Part shown: in pieces, positions 37,146 to 49,117 of the stretch | Layout of the letters: every line of letters starts with the position of its first letter | Numbering within the stretch: the stretch's first letter is position 1 | Source of the DNA: Kineobactrum sediminis | GTDB lineage: Bacteria; Pseudomonadota; Gammaproteobacteria; Pseudomonadales; Halieaceae | DNA: 64,000 nucleotides | Direction: 5' to 3' | Assembly (NCBI RefSeq): GCF_002868715.1 | Contig: NZ_PKLZ01000003.1 | Span: forward strand, 1 to 64,000 | Made by a program: the position numbers and the translations under genes | Notes under the pieces: generated by a model | Database searches by the model: none | Told to the model about the DNA's origin: nothing | The model's input: the letters and a program-made list of their open reading frames with translations, nothing else

Positions 37146-38588
37146 TTATGACAGTTTGCGGGCGAGTAATTCATTGACCATCTGCGGGTTGGCCTGTCCT
37201 TTGGACACTTTCATCACCTGGCCGACAAAAAAGCCCAGCAACTTCTTACGCTTTGCTTCATCTGCCGCCAGGTACTGGGCAAGCTGCTCAGGATTGGCGC
37301 TGATCACTTCATCGACCATGGTTTCCAGGGCGCCGCTGTCGCTGACCTGCTGCAACCCGCGCGCCTCGATAATACGATCGGCATCACCCTCGCCGGCCCA
37401 CATGGCTTCGAAGACCTGCTTGGCGATCTTGCCGGAGATGCTGTTATCAAGGATGCGCCGGATCAGTCCCGCCAGGGCGGGGGCGCTCACCGGACTGTCC
37501 GCCAGTGCCAGCTCACTGCGATTGAGCTGGCCCAGCAGCTCCCCCTGCACCCAGTTGGCGGCAATCTTGGGGTCACCGCAATCACTGACCACGGCTTCGT
37601 AATAGTCGGCCAGAGCCCGATTGGCGGACAATACGGTGGCATCGTAGTGGCTTAGCCCGTAGATATCCACGAAGCGCTGGCGTCGTTCGCGAGGCAGTTC
37701 CGGCAGTGTCGCGCGGATACTGTCAACGAAGGCCTCATCAATAATAACCGGCAGCAGGTCGGGCTCGGGGAAGTAGCGGTAGTCATTGGCGACTTCCTTA
37801 CTGCGCATGGCGCGGGTTTCATCCCGATCCGCGTCGTACAGGCGGGTTTCCTGTATCACCCTGCCGCCGTTTTCGAGAATATCCGCCTGCCGCTCAATTT
37901 CGTGGTGTATGGCCTTTTCCACAAAGCGGAATGAGTTGACGTTCTTGATTTCGGTGCGGGTCCCCAGTTCCTGGCTACCCGCAGGACGCAGTGACAGGTT
38001 GACGTCACAGCGCATGGAGCCCTCGGCCATATTACCGTCGGAGATGCCGAGATAGGTGACCAGGCTATGCAGCGTTTTCAGGTAGGCCACCGCCTCTTCG
38101 GCGCTGCGCAGGTCGGGGTCGGTGACGATCTCCAGCAGCGGAGTGCCGGCGCGGTTCAAGTCTATGCCGGTCTGGCCGTGAAAATCCTCGTGCAGGGACT
38201 TGCCGGCGTCTTCCTCAAGGTGTGCGCGGGTAATGCCAATGTGGCGCACGGTGCCGTCTTCCAGGGTAATTTCAAAACTGCCCCGGCCGACCACCGGTTC
38301 CTGGAACTGGCTGATCTGGTACCCCTTGGGCGAATCGGGGTAAAAATAGTTCTTGCGATCAAACACGGAGCGCATGCCGATCTCGGCACCTATCCCCAGG
38401 CCGAACATCACCGCGTAGCGTACCGCCTGCTCGTTCAATACCGGCAACATGCCGGGCATGGCCAGGTCCACCGCACAGGCCTGGGTGTTGGGCGCGGCGC
38501 CAAAGTGGGTCGATGCGCCGGAGAATATTTTGGAGGCAGTGGCCAGCTGCAGGTGTACTTCCAGGCCGATAACAACATCCCAGCGCAT
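37146..38588 (-). CDS. gatB: aspartyl/glutamyl-tRNA amidotransferase subunit B
   Basis: A 480-residue subunit of GatCAB that makes Gln-tRNA or Asn-tRNA from misacylated tRNA. Signatures are [10 protein letters not shown], the zinc/kinase-like region with [26 protein letters not shown] and [11 protein letters not shown]. The C-terminal YqeY-like domain includes [16 protein letters not shown]. Its ATG shares a base with the gatA stop. A tRNA-Gln gene is present, so the enzyme may mainly supply Asn-tRNA. Confidence 0.98.
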   Translation of the reverse strand: MRWDVVIGLEVHLQLATASKIFSGASTHFGAAPNTQACAVDLAMPGMLPVLNEQAVRYAVMFGLGIGAEIGMRSVFDRKNYFYPDSPKGYQISQFQEPVVGRGSFEITLEDGTVRHIGITRAHLEEDAGKSLHEDFHGQTGIDLNRAGTPLLEIVTDPDLRSAEEAVAYLKTLHSLVTYLGISDGNMAEGSMRCDVNLSLRPAGSQELGTRTEIKNVNSFRFVEKAIHHEIERQADILENGGRVIQETRLYDADRDETRAMRSKEVANDYRYFPEPDLLPVIIDEAFVDSIRATLPELPRERRQRFVDIYGLSHYDATVLSANRALADYYEAVVSDCGDPKIAANWVQGELLGQLNRSELALADSPVSAPALAGLIRRILDNSISGKIAKQVFEAMWAGEGDADRIIEARGLQQVSDSGALETMVDEVISANPEQLAQYLAADEAKRKKLLGFFVGQVMKVSKGQANPQMVNELLARKLS

Positions 38589-40048
38589 TATTTGGGCCTC
38601 TTGATGTCGGGTTGCTGCAAATGCCAGTCGCTGGCCTGTTGCAGCTGGTGCGCAACGTTGAGCAGGCGGGCTTCGTCAAAATGCCCACCAATTAATTGCA
38701 GGCCCACCGGCAGGCCATTGCTGAACCCTGCCGGTACCGACATGCCCGGTAGCCCCGCGAGATTTACCGCCAGCGTATACACATCCTCAAGATACATGGA
38801 CAGTGGGTCACTGGTCTTGGCGCCGAGGGCAAAAGCCGGCCCCGGGGTGGTAGGTCCGGCAATGATATCCACTTCCCGGAAACAGTCGACGAAGTCCTGC
38901 CTGATCAGCCGTCGCACCTGCTGCGCCTTTTTATAATAGGCATCGTAGTAGCCGGCCGACAGGGCATAGGTGCCCACCAGGATGCGCCGCTTGACCTCGT
39001 CGCCGAAGCCCTCTTCGCGACTGCGGGTATAGAGGTCGTGCAGGTCTGCGGGATTTTCGCAGCGATAGCCGTAGCGCACGCCGTCAAAGCGCGACAGGTT
39101 GGTGGAGGCTTCTGCCGGGGCGATGATGTAATAGGTCGGGATGCTGAGCCCGGTATGCGGCAGGCTCACGTCCACCAGGGTTGCACCCTGCTGTTCGAGC
39201 AGTGCCAGGGCCGCGTGGATACGTGTGCCGGTGGCGTCATCCAGGCCGCTGCCGAAATATTCCCGGGGCAGGCCGATGCGCAGGCCCGCCAGCGGCCGCT
39301 CCAGAGTGGCGGTAAAATCAGGGACCGGCTCCTCCGCCGAGGTGGAATCCAGTGGGTCGACCCCGGCAATGGCGTTGAGTAGCAGTGCGCAGTCCTCGGC
39401 GTTGCGCGCCATGGGGCCGGCCTGGTCAAGGCTGGAAGCAAAGGCCACCATGCCCAGTCGCGACACCCGCCCATAGGTGGGCTTGAGTCCGGTGATGCCG
39501 CAAAATGCCGCGGGTTGCCTGATCGAGCCGCCGGTATCCGTGCCGGTGGCCATGGGAGCCAGCATGGCGGCTACCGCCGCGGCCGAACCACCGGAGGACC
39601 CCCCGGGTACCCGACTGGTGTCCCAGGGGTTCTGGCTGGGCCCATAAAAACTGGTTTCGTTGGAAGAGCCCATGGCGAACTCGTCCATATTGGTCTTGCC
39701 CAGCATGACTGTGCCCGCGGTGCGCAGTCGCGCTACTACGGTGGCATCGTAAGGCGGCACGAAATTATCGAGCATCCGCGATCCACAGCTGCTGCGCAGG
39801 CCACGGGTGCAGAAAATGTCCTTGTGTGCCAGCGGTATGCCCAGTAGCGGTGCGGTATCGCCCTTTGCCAGGCGCGCGTCGGCGGCGGCAGCGGCTGCCA
39901 GGGCGCCGCTTTCGTCAATGGTGACAAAGCTGTTCAGGACGCCATCCAGGGCCTGTATGCGGTCCAGGTAGCTGCGGGTAAGTTCAACACTGGAAAATTG
40001 CTTCTCTCGAAGCTGGCGGGCCAGCTCGGCGACTGTTTGTGTATGCAT
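38588..40048 (-). CDS. gatA: aspartyl/glutamyl-tRNA amidotransferase subunit A
   Basis: A 486-residue amidase-signature enzyme that frees ammonia from glutamine for GatB. The catalytic Ser-cisSer-Lys set is visible: Lys in [10 protein letters not shown] and the serines in [13 protein letters not shown] and [13 protein letters not shown]. The ends match the family. It lies between gatC and gatB and is cotranscribed with them. Confidence 0.98.
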   Translation of the reverse strand: MHTQTVAELARQLREKQFSSVELTRSYLDRIQALDGVLNSFVTIDESGALAAAAAADARLAKGDTAPLLGIPLAHKDIFCTRGLRSSCGSRMLDNFVPPYDATVVARLRTAGTVMLGKTNMDEFAMGSSNETSFYGPSQNPWDTSRVPGGSSGGSAAAVAAMLAPMATGTDTGGSIRQPAAFCGITGLKPTYGRVSRLGMVAFASSLDQAGPMARNAEDCALLLNAIAGVDPLDSTSAEEPVPDFTATLERPLAGLRIGLPREYFGSGLDDATGTRIHAALALLEQQGATLVDVSLPHTGLSIPTYYIIAPAEASTNLSRFDGVRYGYRCENPADLHDLYTRSREEGFGDEVKRRILVGTYALSAGYYDAYYKKAQQVRRLIRQDFVDCFREVDIIAGPTTPGPAFALGAKTSDPLSMYLEDVYTLAVNLAGLPGMSVPAGFSNGLPVGLQLIGGHFDEARLLNVAHQLQQASDWHLQQPDIKRPK

Positions 40049-40075
40049 TTAATGTCCTGGGTGTGGTTTTCGCCG

Positions 40076-40399
40076 CTAGTCGATCACTTTGGGGACCAGA
40101 TACAGGCCGTTTTCCACTGCGGGTGCAATGGCCTGGAAGACTTCCCGCTGGTCACCCTCCGTTACAATGTCCGGCCGCAGGCGCTGCACTGCGTCCAGCG
40201 GATTTGCCATCGCTTCCACGCCCGCGGTATCCACGGCCTGCAATTGATCGACCATGGCCAGGATATCGGCGATGCGCTCGGTCACCTCGCCGATCTGGTG
40301 GTCGGCGATACGGATGCGGGCGAGTTCTGCCATTTTTTCAATTTCGTCCTGCTGGACGGCGGCATGTGTGGCCGGTGGCGCTGTCGGGGGTGTTGTCAT
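40076..40399 (-). CDS. gatC: aspartyl/glutamyl-tRNA amidotransferase subunit C
   Basis: A 107-residue small subunit that stabilises GatA and GatB. It has EIEKMAELARIRI, a helical middle and the conserved end NPLDAVQRLRPDIV, then ENGLYLVPKVID. A Thr/Pro/Ala-rich N-terminal extension of about 20 residues precedes the family core. The ATG follows a GGAG site. It heads the gatCAB operon, which diverges from mreB. Confidence 0.94.
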   Translation of the reverse strand: MTTPPTAPPATHAAVQQDEIEKMAELARIRIADHQIGEVTERIADILAMVDQLQAVDTAGVEAMANPLDAVQRLRPDIVTEGDQREVFQAIAPAVENGLYLVPKVID

Positions 40400-40673
40400 G
40401 GGCTCCGATACCTGCGGGAAAGCAGCTACCACGGTAGCTGCGGGGGCGTAAACTTATCACATTTGCGCCTTGCTCAAAATCCCCGCGATTGATACATTAA
40501 CGAATTGGTGGAAGTGCCTGAGAATAAAGACGTTGCAGCCCCCTGAACAAGGGTGGGTCCCGGTCCGGCAGGGCATCAGGCGGGGAGGGTACTTTCCGAA
40601 CTCCCTGTGGGGTTCCCGGATCTATTTGCGAGCCCGACCTATTCACGAGTCCGATGTATTCACAAGGTAGTAA

Positions 40674-41717
<1,044 letters not shown>

Positions 41718-41768
41718 AGCGGTCACCGCGGGCTGTGATCGCCGGGAGTTAATATCAAGCCGCTATTT

Positions 41769-42608
41769 TTGAAAGAGTCCCACCTGGGGCTGCGTATTCT
41801 CCTCGCCGTGCTGGCGGTGGTCGCCCTGATCACCGCCGATCTGCGTTTCAATAGCCTGGAAAAAACCCGGGCTGTTCTTGATACGGCCGCCACGCCGTTG
41901 GTCTGGATTGCTGACATACCTGCCAGGCTTGGTGCCTGGCAGAACAAGCATATCCATTCGCGAGCCCGGTTGCTGGAAGAGCGGGAGCGTCTGCAGCGTG
42001 AAAACCTGCTGCTCAAGGGTCGTTCCATGCAGATGTCATCCCTGCAGGCAGAGAACGTGCGCTTGCGGGGCCTGCTCAATTCCACCGCCATGTTGCGCAG
42101 CGATGTGCTGGTCGCCGAGCTTATCGGGGTGTCCCCGGATCCCGTGCGACACCAGCTGGTGCTCAACAAGGGTGCGCGGGACGGAGTGTATGTTGGCCAA
42201 CCGCTGATTGATGCGGACGGCCTGATGGGCCAGGTTGTGGATGTCGGTGAGGTCACCTCAAGGGTGTTGTTGCTGACTGATTCCACCCACGCCATCCCGG
42301 TGCAGGTGAATCGCAACGGTGTGCGCGCCATTGCCGAGGGTACTGGGGCCCTGGACACGCTCGATGTGCTCCATGTCTCGACCACGACCGATATCAAACC
42401 GGGTGACCTGCTGGTGAGTTCCGGTCTGGGTGGCCGTTTCCCGGTAGGGTATCCGGTGGCAGAAGTGATGGCAGTCGAGCACGATCCCGGCCAGTCTTTT
42501 GCCACCATTCGCGCGCGCCCCAGTGCCGCAATCAATCGCAGTCGCCATGTTTTGCTGGTATTTGTTGACGCGGCAGGGGACTCGCCACCACTCCCCCGGG
42601 AGTCTTGA
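41769..42608 (+). CDS. mreC: rod-shape-determining protein MreC
   Basis: A protein of about 280 residues with an N-terminal membrane helix (LRILLAVLAVVALITADL), a coiled coil (about residues 35-75) and beta domains with VRHQLVLNKGARDGVYVGQP and GDLLVSSGLGGRFP. It links MreB to wall enzymes. The start is problematic. The conserved IKPLF beginning is encoded just upstream of the TTG given here, by ATC-AAG-CCG-CTA-TTT from 41754, six bases after a GGGAG site. That position has no ATG, GTG or TTG. Translation may use ATC, or TTG five codons later. Confidence 0.9.
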   Translation: MKESHLGLRILLAVLAVVALITADLRFNSLEKTRAVLDTAATPLVWIADIPARLGAWQNKHIHSRARLLEERERLQRENLLLKGRSMQMSSLQAENVRLRGLLNSTAMLRSDVLVAELIGVSPDPVRHQLVLNKGARDGVYVGQPLIDADGLMGQVVDVGEVTSRVLLLTDSTHAIPVQVNRNGVRAIAEGTGALDTLDVLHVSTTTDIKPGDLLVSSGLGGRFPVGYPVAEVMAVEHDPGQSFATIRARPSAAINRSRHVLLVFVDAAGDSPPLPRES

Positions 42609-42611
42609 CCG

Positions 42612-43088
42612 GTGTTCATGGGCTACGGCGTTATTCTTGGCAGTTTTCTGCTGGCCGCGGTACTGGCACTGATACCCATGCCGCAGTGGTTGTTGTGGGG
42701 CCGGCCGGAATGGGTGGCGCTGGTGCTGCTTTACTGGTCGATAGCGTTGCCGCACAAGATTGGTATTTTTGCCGCCCTGGTCATTGGTGTAATGATGGAT
42801 GTGCTGGAGGGGGCGGTGCTTGGCCAGAATGCTTTCTCTCTGGCGGTACTGGCATTACTGTCGCTGTTACTTTACCAGCGACTACGGGTATTCAGTCTGT
42901 GGCAGCAGTCGGGAATGGTGTTTGTGATGATCGGTATGCACCAGCTGGCCAGCCAATGGGTGCAGACCCTTGAGGGTACCGGGGCACGCACGCCACTGTT
43001 CCTGCTGCCCGCGCTCACCAGTGCGCTCTTGTGGCCGGTGGTGTTGCAGGTATTACGCGGCGTCCGCCGGCATTACCGGGTGAGCTGA
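42612..43088 (+). CDS. mreD: rod-shape-determining protein MreD
   Basis: A 158-residue inner-membrane protein with five or six hydrophobic segments, including YGVILGSFLLAAVLALIP and IGIFAALVIGVMMDVLEGA. The L-I-P-M-P-x-W start region is typical of MreD. GTG begins three bases after the mreC stop; an ATG two codons later is possible. Third gene of the shape operon. Confidence 0.93.
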   Translation: MFMGYGVILGSFLLAAVLALIPMPQWLLWGRPEWVALVLLYWSIALPHKIGIFAALVIGVMMDVLEGAVLGQNAFSLAVLALLSLLLYQRLRVFSLWQQSGMVFVMIGMHQLASQWVQTLEGTGARTPLFLLPALTSALLWPVVLQVLRGVRRHYRVS

Positions 43089-43089
43089 A

Positions 43090-43680
43090 ATGACAACACT
43101 GGTGCTGGCTTCTGCCTCCCCCCGACGCCACGAATTGCTGGCAACCCTCGGTGTGCAGTTCCTGCTCGACACCGCCGACATTGACGAAACCGCCGTGCCT
43201 GGTGAAGTGCCTTTGACCTACGTGCAGCGAATGGCGCGGGAAAAAGCCGCAACCGTGGTGTCCCGGCGCGACGATGGTTTTGCGGTACTGGCGGCCGATA
43301 CCACAGTGGTTATCGACGGCGATATTCTGGGCAAGCCGCGCGATCATTTTTCCGGGTTGGGCATGCTGGCGCGCCTGAGCGGGCGCACCCACGCGGTGAT
43401 CACGGCGCTCTGCCTGCAACGCGGCGACGCAGTATGGGAGTGTGATGTCAGCACACGAGTCACCTTCCTGACCCTTTCCAGGGAAGTCTGTGAACGCTAC
43501 CTCGCCACTTCGGAGCCGTGGGACAAGGCGGGTGGCTATGGAATCCAGGGGCTCGGTGGCGCCCTGGTCAGCAGTATAGAAGGCAGTTACAGCAATGTGG
43601 TCGGCTTGCCGCTGGCCGAAACCTGGCAATTGCTGGCGGCCCACGGGGTCGCGACCACCCTGGGCGGCCTGGATGAGTGA
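43090..43680 (+). CDS. maf: Maf-family nucleoside triphosphate pyrophosphatase (YhdE type)
   Basis: A 196-residue house-cleaning pyrophosphatase hydrolysing dTTP/UTP or modified nucleotides. The start LASASPRRHELLATLG, AADTTVVIDGDILGKP, and DKAGGYGIQGLGG with SYSNVVGLPL are all family signatures. It begins one base after mreD's stop and overlaps rng by eight bases, the usual mreD-maf-rng order. Confidence 0.96.
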   Translation: MTTLVLASASPRRHELLATLGVQFLLDTADIDETAVPGEVPLTYVQRMAREKAATVVSRRDDGFAVLAADTTVVIDGDILGKPRDHFSGLGMLARLSGRTHAVITALCLQRGDAVWECDVSTRVTFLTLSREVCERYLATSEPWDKAGGYGIQGLGGALVSSIEGSYSNVVGLPLAETWQLLAAHGVATTLGGLDE

Positions 43681-45139
43681 ACAGATTCTGATCAATATGA
43701 CAGGGTCGGAAACCCGTGTGGCGATAGTGGCGGACAACGCTCTCCGCGCCGTGGAGATTGAGCGTACCGGCTCTCCCAGCCTGGTCGGCAACATTTACCT
43801 CGGCAAGGTGGTGCGCGTACTGCCCGGCATGGCGGCGGCGTTTATCGATCTGGGCATCGATAGCACAGGTTTCCTGGCTGCGAGGGATGCCACTCCGGCC
43901 ACCGGCGGTCGTCGCGACAGTGCGCCCGGCAACATCGACCAGCACTTATACCCGGGCCAGAAAATCATCGTACAGGTTACCAGGGATGCCATGGACGGCA
44001 AGGGACCGACCCTGACCATGGCCCTGACGCTGTCGTCGCATTATCTGTTGTTCAGGCCTGGGGGAAAGGGCGTGAACCTGTCCCGACGCATTAACGAAGA
44101 CGAAGAACGGCAGCGCCTGCGGCAGCTGGTGGCGGAGGCGTTGGCAGCGATGGGTGCTGCCGGTGCCGGCGGTCTTATCGTACGTACGGCGGCCTCCGGC
44201 GCCCCTGACGAGGATATCCGGGCCGACCTGCACCGATTGTTGCAGTGGCGTGCCGACCTGGCTGCAAAAGCAGTGGGGCCCGCCCCAAAGTGCCTGTATA
44301 CGGCCCCTCCGCTGGCCCTGCGGGCGGTGCGTGATTATGCGGGCCCTGCTACCGACTGTATCCGTATTGATGACCCGCAGGGCCTGGCGGCCGTGCGCGA
44401 CTATTGCGTGGCCACTATGCCGGCGTTGCAGCCCCGATTGCAGTATTACGATGATGCTTGCCCGTTGTTTGAATGCTTCGGGATAGAGCGCGCGCTGCAG
44501 AGCGCATTGCAGCGGGAAGTGCCTCTACCTTCCGGTGGCTGCATCGCGATCGACCAGACCGAGGCGATGACGACGATTGATGTCAATACCGGCGCGCACA
44601 CCGGCCAGCGTGACCCGGACGATACGTCCCTGCACACCAACACCGAAGCGGCGAGTGTGCTCGCGCACGAGCTGCGGTTGCGCAACCTGGGCGGTATCAT
44701 CATTGTTGATTTCATCAATATGCAGAAACCCGGGCACCGGCGCCTGCTGCAACAGCGCCTGCGCGAGGCCATGGCTGCGGATCCCGCCGAGCACCGTATC
44801 ACCGGGATGTCCGGACAGGGATTGGTCACCATTACGCGTACGCGCAATCGGGACAGTCTCGCGCATATTCTGTGTGAGGACTGCCCTGCGTGTGCCGGGC
44901 GGGGAAGGGTGAAAAGCGCGGAAACCGTGTCTCTGGAGATCATCCGGGCGCTGCTTGGGAAAGCACGCCGGCCCGGAAAGGAGGGTCTGGAGGTCCGTGC
45001 AGCCGCGGCAGTGGTGGACCGCCTGCAGGCGGAAGAGACGGCCAGCATAACGGAATTGTCGGAATTGCTGGGCAGGCCGATCACTTTCCGGGTGCAGCCC
45101 GGTTATCGCCAGGAACAATTTGACATCGTGGTGTTCTGA
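43673..45139 (+). CDS. rng: ribonuclease G
   Basis: A 488-residue endoribonuclease that matures 16S rRNA and decays mRNA. It has an S1 domain (GNIYLGKVVRVLPGMAAAF), the RNase E/G catalytic region with IDVNTGAHTG and LGGIIIVDFINM, and a zinc-link CPAC. The ATG at MSEQILINMTG is the family start and overlaps maf. The size fits RNase G rather than the larger RNase E. Confidence 0.97.
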   Translation: MSEQILINMTGSETRVAIVADNALRAVEIERTGSPSLVGNIYLGKVVRVLPGMAAAFIDLGIDSTGFLAARDATPATGGRRDSAPGNIDQHLYPGQKIIVQVTRDAMDGKGPTLTMALTLSSHYLLFRPGGKGVNLSRRINEDEERQRLRQLVAEALAAMGAAGAGGLIVRTAASGAPDEDIRADLHRLLQWRADLAAKAVGPAPKCLYTAPPLALRAVRDYAGPATDCIRIDDPQGLAAVRDYCVATMPALQPRLQYYDDACPLFECFGIERALQSALQREVPLPSGGCIAIDQTEAMTTIDVNTGAHTGQRDPDDTSLHTNTEAASVLAHELRLRNLGGIIIVDFINMQKPGHRRLLQQRLREAMAADPAEHRITGMSGQGLVTITRTRNRDSLAHILCEDCPACAGRGRVKSAETVSLEIIRALLGKARRPGKEGLEVRAAAAVVDRLQAEETASITELSELLGRPITFRVQPGYRQEQFDIVVF

Positions 45140-45199
45140 GACTGTAGCGACTGCGGCTGCCTTCCTGATAGCGCAGGACTGACTGACGGATAAAGACTT

Positions 45200-48100
45200 T
45201 TGGAGAGTGCGTTTTATAATCGGCTGAGCAATCTGCTCTGGGGCAGCATTGTTGCCCTGGTGGTGCTGATCGCCGTGTATGTCAGTGCCGGCAGGCTGCT
45301 GATGCCCCTGGTCGACGATAACCAGGACCGCATCCTCGCACAGCTCAACGCGCGCACGCCGTTTACCCTGTCTACCGCCGGGCTTACCGCACAGTGGCGC
45401 GGCTTCAGCCCGGAACTGGTATTTGCGGATCTGCGGCTTGAATTTGCGGATAATGAGGAACTGCTGTTGAAGCGGGGTAGCGTGACCGTGGATATCTGGC
45501 GCAGCCTGGTCAGTGGTTCCCTGCGTCTGCGCAGCCTGCGCCTGGAGGGCCTGGCCCTGGCGGGAGAAATGACCGCGGAAGGGCGTTTTTTGCTGCATGG
45601 TTTCGGTCGGCGGGGCGACGATACCCGGGTCTGGCTGGAGTCGCTGTTACTGGATATCGAGCAGGTGACACTGGCGGACAATACCCTTGAACTGATGCTG
45701 CCCACGGGTGTACGCGAGACGGTGGAGCTGGACCTTACCCTGCTTCGCGACGGTAGCCGGCGGCAATTGCGGGCGCAGCTCGAGTCGGCTTCCGGCACTC
45801 ATCTCACGGTACTCGCCGACGGCCTCGGCAATCCCTTTGTGGCCGACGACTACAGCGGCGAAGTCTATGCCCGCGCGGCGCTGGCGGATCTTGCGCAACT
45901 GGCGAGCTGGCAACCACTTCTGGGCCCGAGCCTGCCCATTCAGGCCAGCGGCGCCGCCGAGATCGAAGCCTGGCTGAGCTGGTCAAAGGGTATTTCCGGA
46001 CTGCAAACGCGACTGACCGGCGAAGAGCTGCGCCTGCAGGTTGAAGGCGGCAGCCTGGAACTGCCGGTGGAGGCTCTTGCGGTGGATGCCAGCCTGCAGC
46101 AGAGGGGCCAGCGCTGGACCCTGTTTACCGGCCAGCTGGCACTACAAAGCGGCGGCGTGGATCTGCAGCTCCCGCGCCTGTAGCTGGACCTGTGGGGTGA
46201 TTCACTGCGACTGCGCAGTGCCCGTGTGCCGTTGGCCGATATCAATAAGCTGCTGCTGCACTCCGGGTCACTGTCCCCGGCCCTGACGGAGGCTATGGCA
46301 GAGCTTGCGCCGATCGGTTCACTGGCTACCGTGGAACTGCGGCTCGAGGATGTCAGGGCGCCGCTCCGCAGTTGGGAAGTGGAGGCCAATTTCGATGAGC
46401 TCGGCCTGTCCGCATGGCGCGGCGTGCCCGGTATTACGGGTGCGACTGGCTATTTGCAGTTGGCGGAGGGTGCGGGTGAAATAGTGCTCGACAGCCAGCA
46501 GCTGGCGCTGGATTTCCCGCTGATCTATCGCCGTCAGCTGGCTTACCAGGATATCTATGGCACGATCGATTTTGCCTGGGACACTGCCGGTCTGCGGCTG
46601 CACAGCGGGCTGCTTACCGCAGTCGGTGTCGAAGGTACGGCACACGCACTGTTGGGTCTGAATATTCCCTTTCAATCCACCGACACCGGTATTGAAATGG
46701 ACCTGCTGGTGGGCCTGAGTGATTCGGATGTCAGTTACCGCAGCCGTTATCTGCCCTATCGCCTCAATCCCGGCCTATTGACCTGGCTGGAGACCGCTCT
46801 ACAGGGAGGAACTGTCAATACCGGTGCTTTTCTCTGGCGGGGTAGCTTGCGGCGGGGGGCGACCACGCAGCGGACAGTACAACTGTTTTTTGATGTCAGC
46901 GACAGCGAGCTGCTTTATGACCCGCGCTGGCCGCCGGTCTCGGATCTGGATGGCACGGTTCTGGTCGATGATCTCAGCATTAGCGTCTGGGCAGACAGGG
47001 CCAGGTTGTACGAGGCGCAACTGGCGCGCCTGTCGGCGGAAGCGTGGCGGGACACAGCCGGCACCATGCGCCTTGCGGTTGCGGCGGGGCTGGCGGGCTC
47101 GGCCGGTGACGGGTTACGTGTGCTGCGCGAGTCTCCTCTCGGGCTGCCCTTAAAGGGTGCCCTGGCCAACTGGCAGGCGCAAGGTGAGCTGGAGGGTGAG
47201 TTCCAGCTGGAACTTGCGCTGGCGCGGGCTGCGCAGCCCCCGGCAGTTGCTTTTCGGGCTACCCTGGCGGATGCCGCGGTGTCCATCAATCCCGGCAACC
47301 TTGATCTCGAAGCCCTTAACGGAACGGTGAGTTACGATTCCGCCACCGGTTTTCACAGTGAAAATCTATCGGCCCGGCTATGGGGCCAGCCGTTGGCACT
47401 TGGCCTGCAACCCTTGCCCCGCACTGATACCGCGACACCTGGCGAGCTGGCCCCGGTGGCCGTTGAGTTCGCCACCACAGTGCGGGCGGCCGCGCTGGGC
47501 GACTGGCTGGGATGGTCGGTACCCCGGGAGATTGCCGACGGTGCCACGGATGTCTCCGGTAGTCTCGCCTTTGGCGCTGCCGGGGCGCCCCGTCTGCAGT
47601 TGCAGAGTGATCTCCAGGGCGTGCGTCTGGCGTTACCAGAAACCTGGGGAAAAACCGCGAATGAACGCTTGCCGCTGCGTGTGCAGGCCACGCTGGGTGA
47701 AACACCATTGCGGCTGGACATAGAGGCGGAGCGCCAGTGGCAACTGTCGCTTGATGTTGCCAGCGGCGGTGTGCAGGGAGCGGTACTTGCCCTGCAGCAA
47801 GGGCGGCCACACGCACCGGTACCCGGGCAGCTGCGAGTGAGCGGGCACGCGGCACTGATTGATGTTGCGCCATGGCAAGCGCTTCTGGCAGGCTTGCCCG
47901 CCACTACAAACGGCGTGCCTTTGCAGCTCTCGATAGAGGATCTGCAGATTGACAGCCTGCGAGTCTGGGGCCAGCACCTGACCGACGTCATTCTCAATCT
48001 CGAGCAGCGTCCAGAGCGTTGGCAGCTGGATCTTGAAACCGGCTGGCTGCAGGGGCAGGGCCATTTCGACCGGGAGTTTACCCGCGGCGAGCTGGCATTG

Positions 48101-49117
48101 TCTTTCCTCGACCTCAAGGGGCTTACCGGTGGCAGCGACAAGACACCGCAACTCGAACTGGACAAGCTTCTGGGCCTCCCCACGGTGGCAGTGAGTATCG
48201 ATCAGCTCTACCGGGCCGGTGAGCCACTGGGGTCGCTGGATTTTGTGCTGGCTCCGGAGGCGGACTCGCTGCGGGCACAGAACATTACGGGTGAGTTGTT
48301 CGGTTTGCGGATGGCCCGGGATAAGCCCGCCTCATTGACCTGGAACCGCGAGGGGACTTTGCTGGAGGCCGACCTGGCCTTTGCTGACCTGGGTGATACC
48401 CTGGCAGCACTTGCCTACGAACGAATCGTTGAAACCCGATCCGGAGAGTTTCAGCTGGAGGTGCAATGGCCGGGCTCACCGGGACAGTTCAGTTTGGGCA
48501 GTAGCACCGGTTCGCTGCTGGTGGACGTGGCCGCGGGCCGGTTCCTGACCGCTTCTGCCGGTGCCTCGGGCACCCTGCGGGTAGTCAGTATTCTCAATCT
48601 TGCCGAGATCGTGCAGCGCCTCAGTCTTACCCAGCTGTTTGAATCCGGTATCCCCTTTACCAGCATGAATGGTGAAATGTATCTCCACGGCGGCGAGATC
48701 GAGGTGCCGCGAATGAATGTGGCGGGGGCCGCCACCGGGTTTCGTTTCACGGCTTTGTCGTCTGTGGCGGAACGCACGATCAATGGCGAGCTGGTAGCCA
48801 CGTTGCCGGTGGCAAACAATCTGGCCTGGGTTGCCGCCCTCACTGCGGGCCTGCCGATTGCAGCCGGTGTATTTGTCGTGAGCAAGCTGTTTGAAAAGCA
48901 GGTAACGCAGCTATCCAGCGCGGTGTACCGTATTGGTGGCACCTGGGATGAGCCCAGTATTGAGTTCGACCGGATATTTGATTCCGGTGACGGTTATACG
49001 CCGACTTTGCCGGTAGAAGAGAGCCAGGCTCCGGCTCAGTCACCGTTATTGCCGCGCTCTCCGGTATCCATAATCTCCCCTGAGCCCGAGGCCGCGTCGT
49101 CCAGTTCGCGCAAATAG
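45200..49117 (+). pseudogene. yhdP: yhdP/AsmA-like envelope protein interrupted by in-frame TAG
   Basis: The two halves are in the same frame and join to a protein of about 1305 codons, close to the usual YhdP length. YhdP is a very large AsmA-like protein implicated in moving phospholipid to the outer membrane. The N-terminal half has one membrane helix (LLWGSIVALVVLIAVYVSAG). The C-terminal half ends with the AsmA_2-like region (NGEMYLHGGEIEVPRMNVAGAA). The TAG lies at 46181-46183 between QLPRL and LDLWGDSL; a single change from CAG would explain it. The start (TTG at the left end) is uncertain. It follows rng, as in relatives. Its tail overlaps yjgA by 82 bases. Confidence 0.85.
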
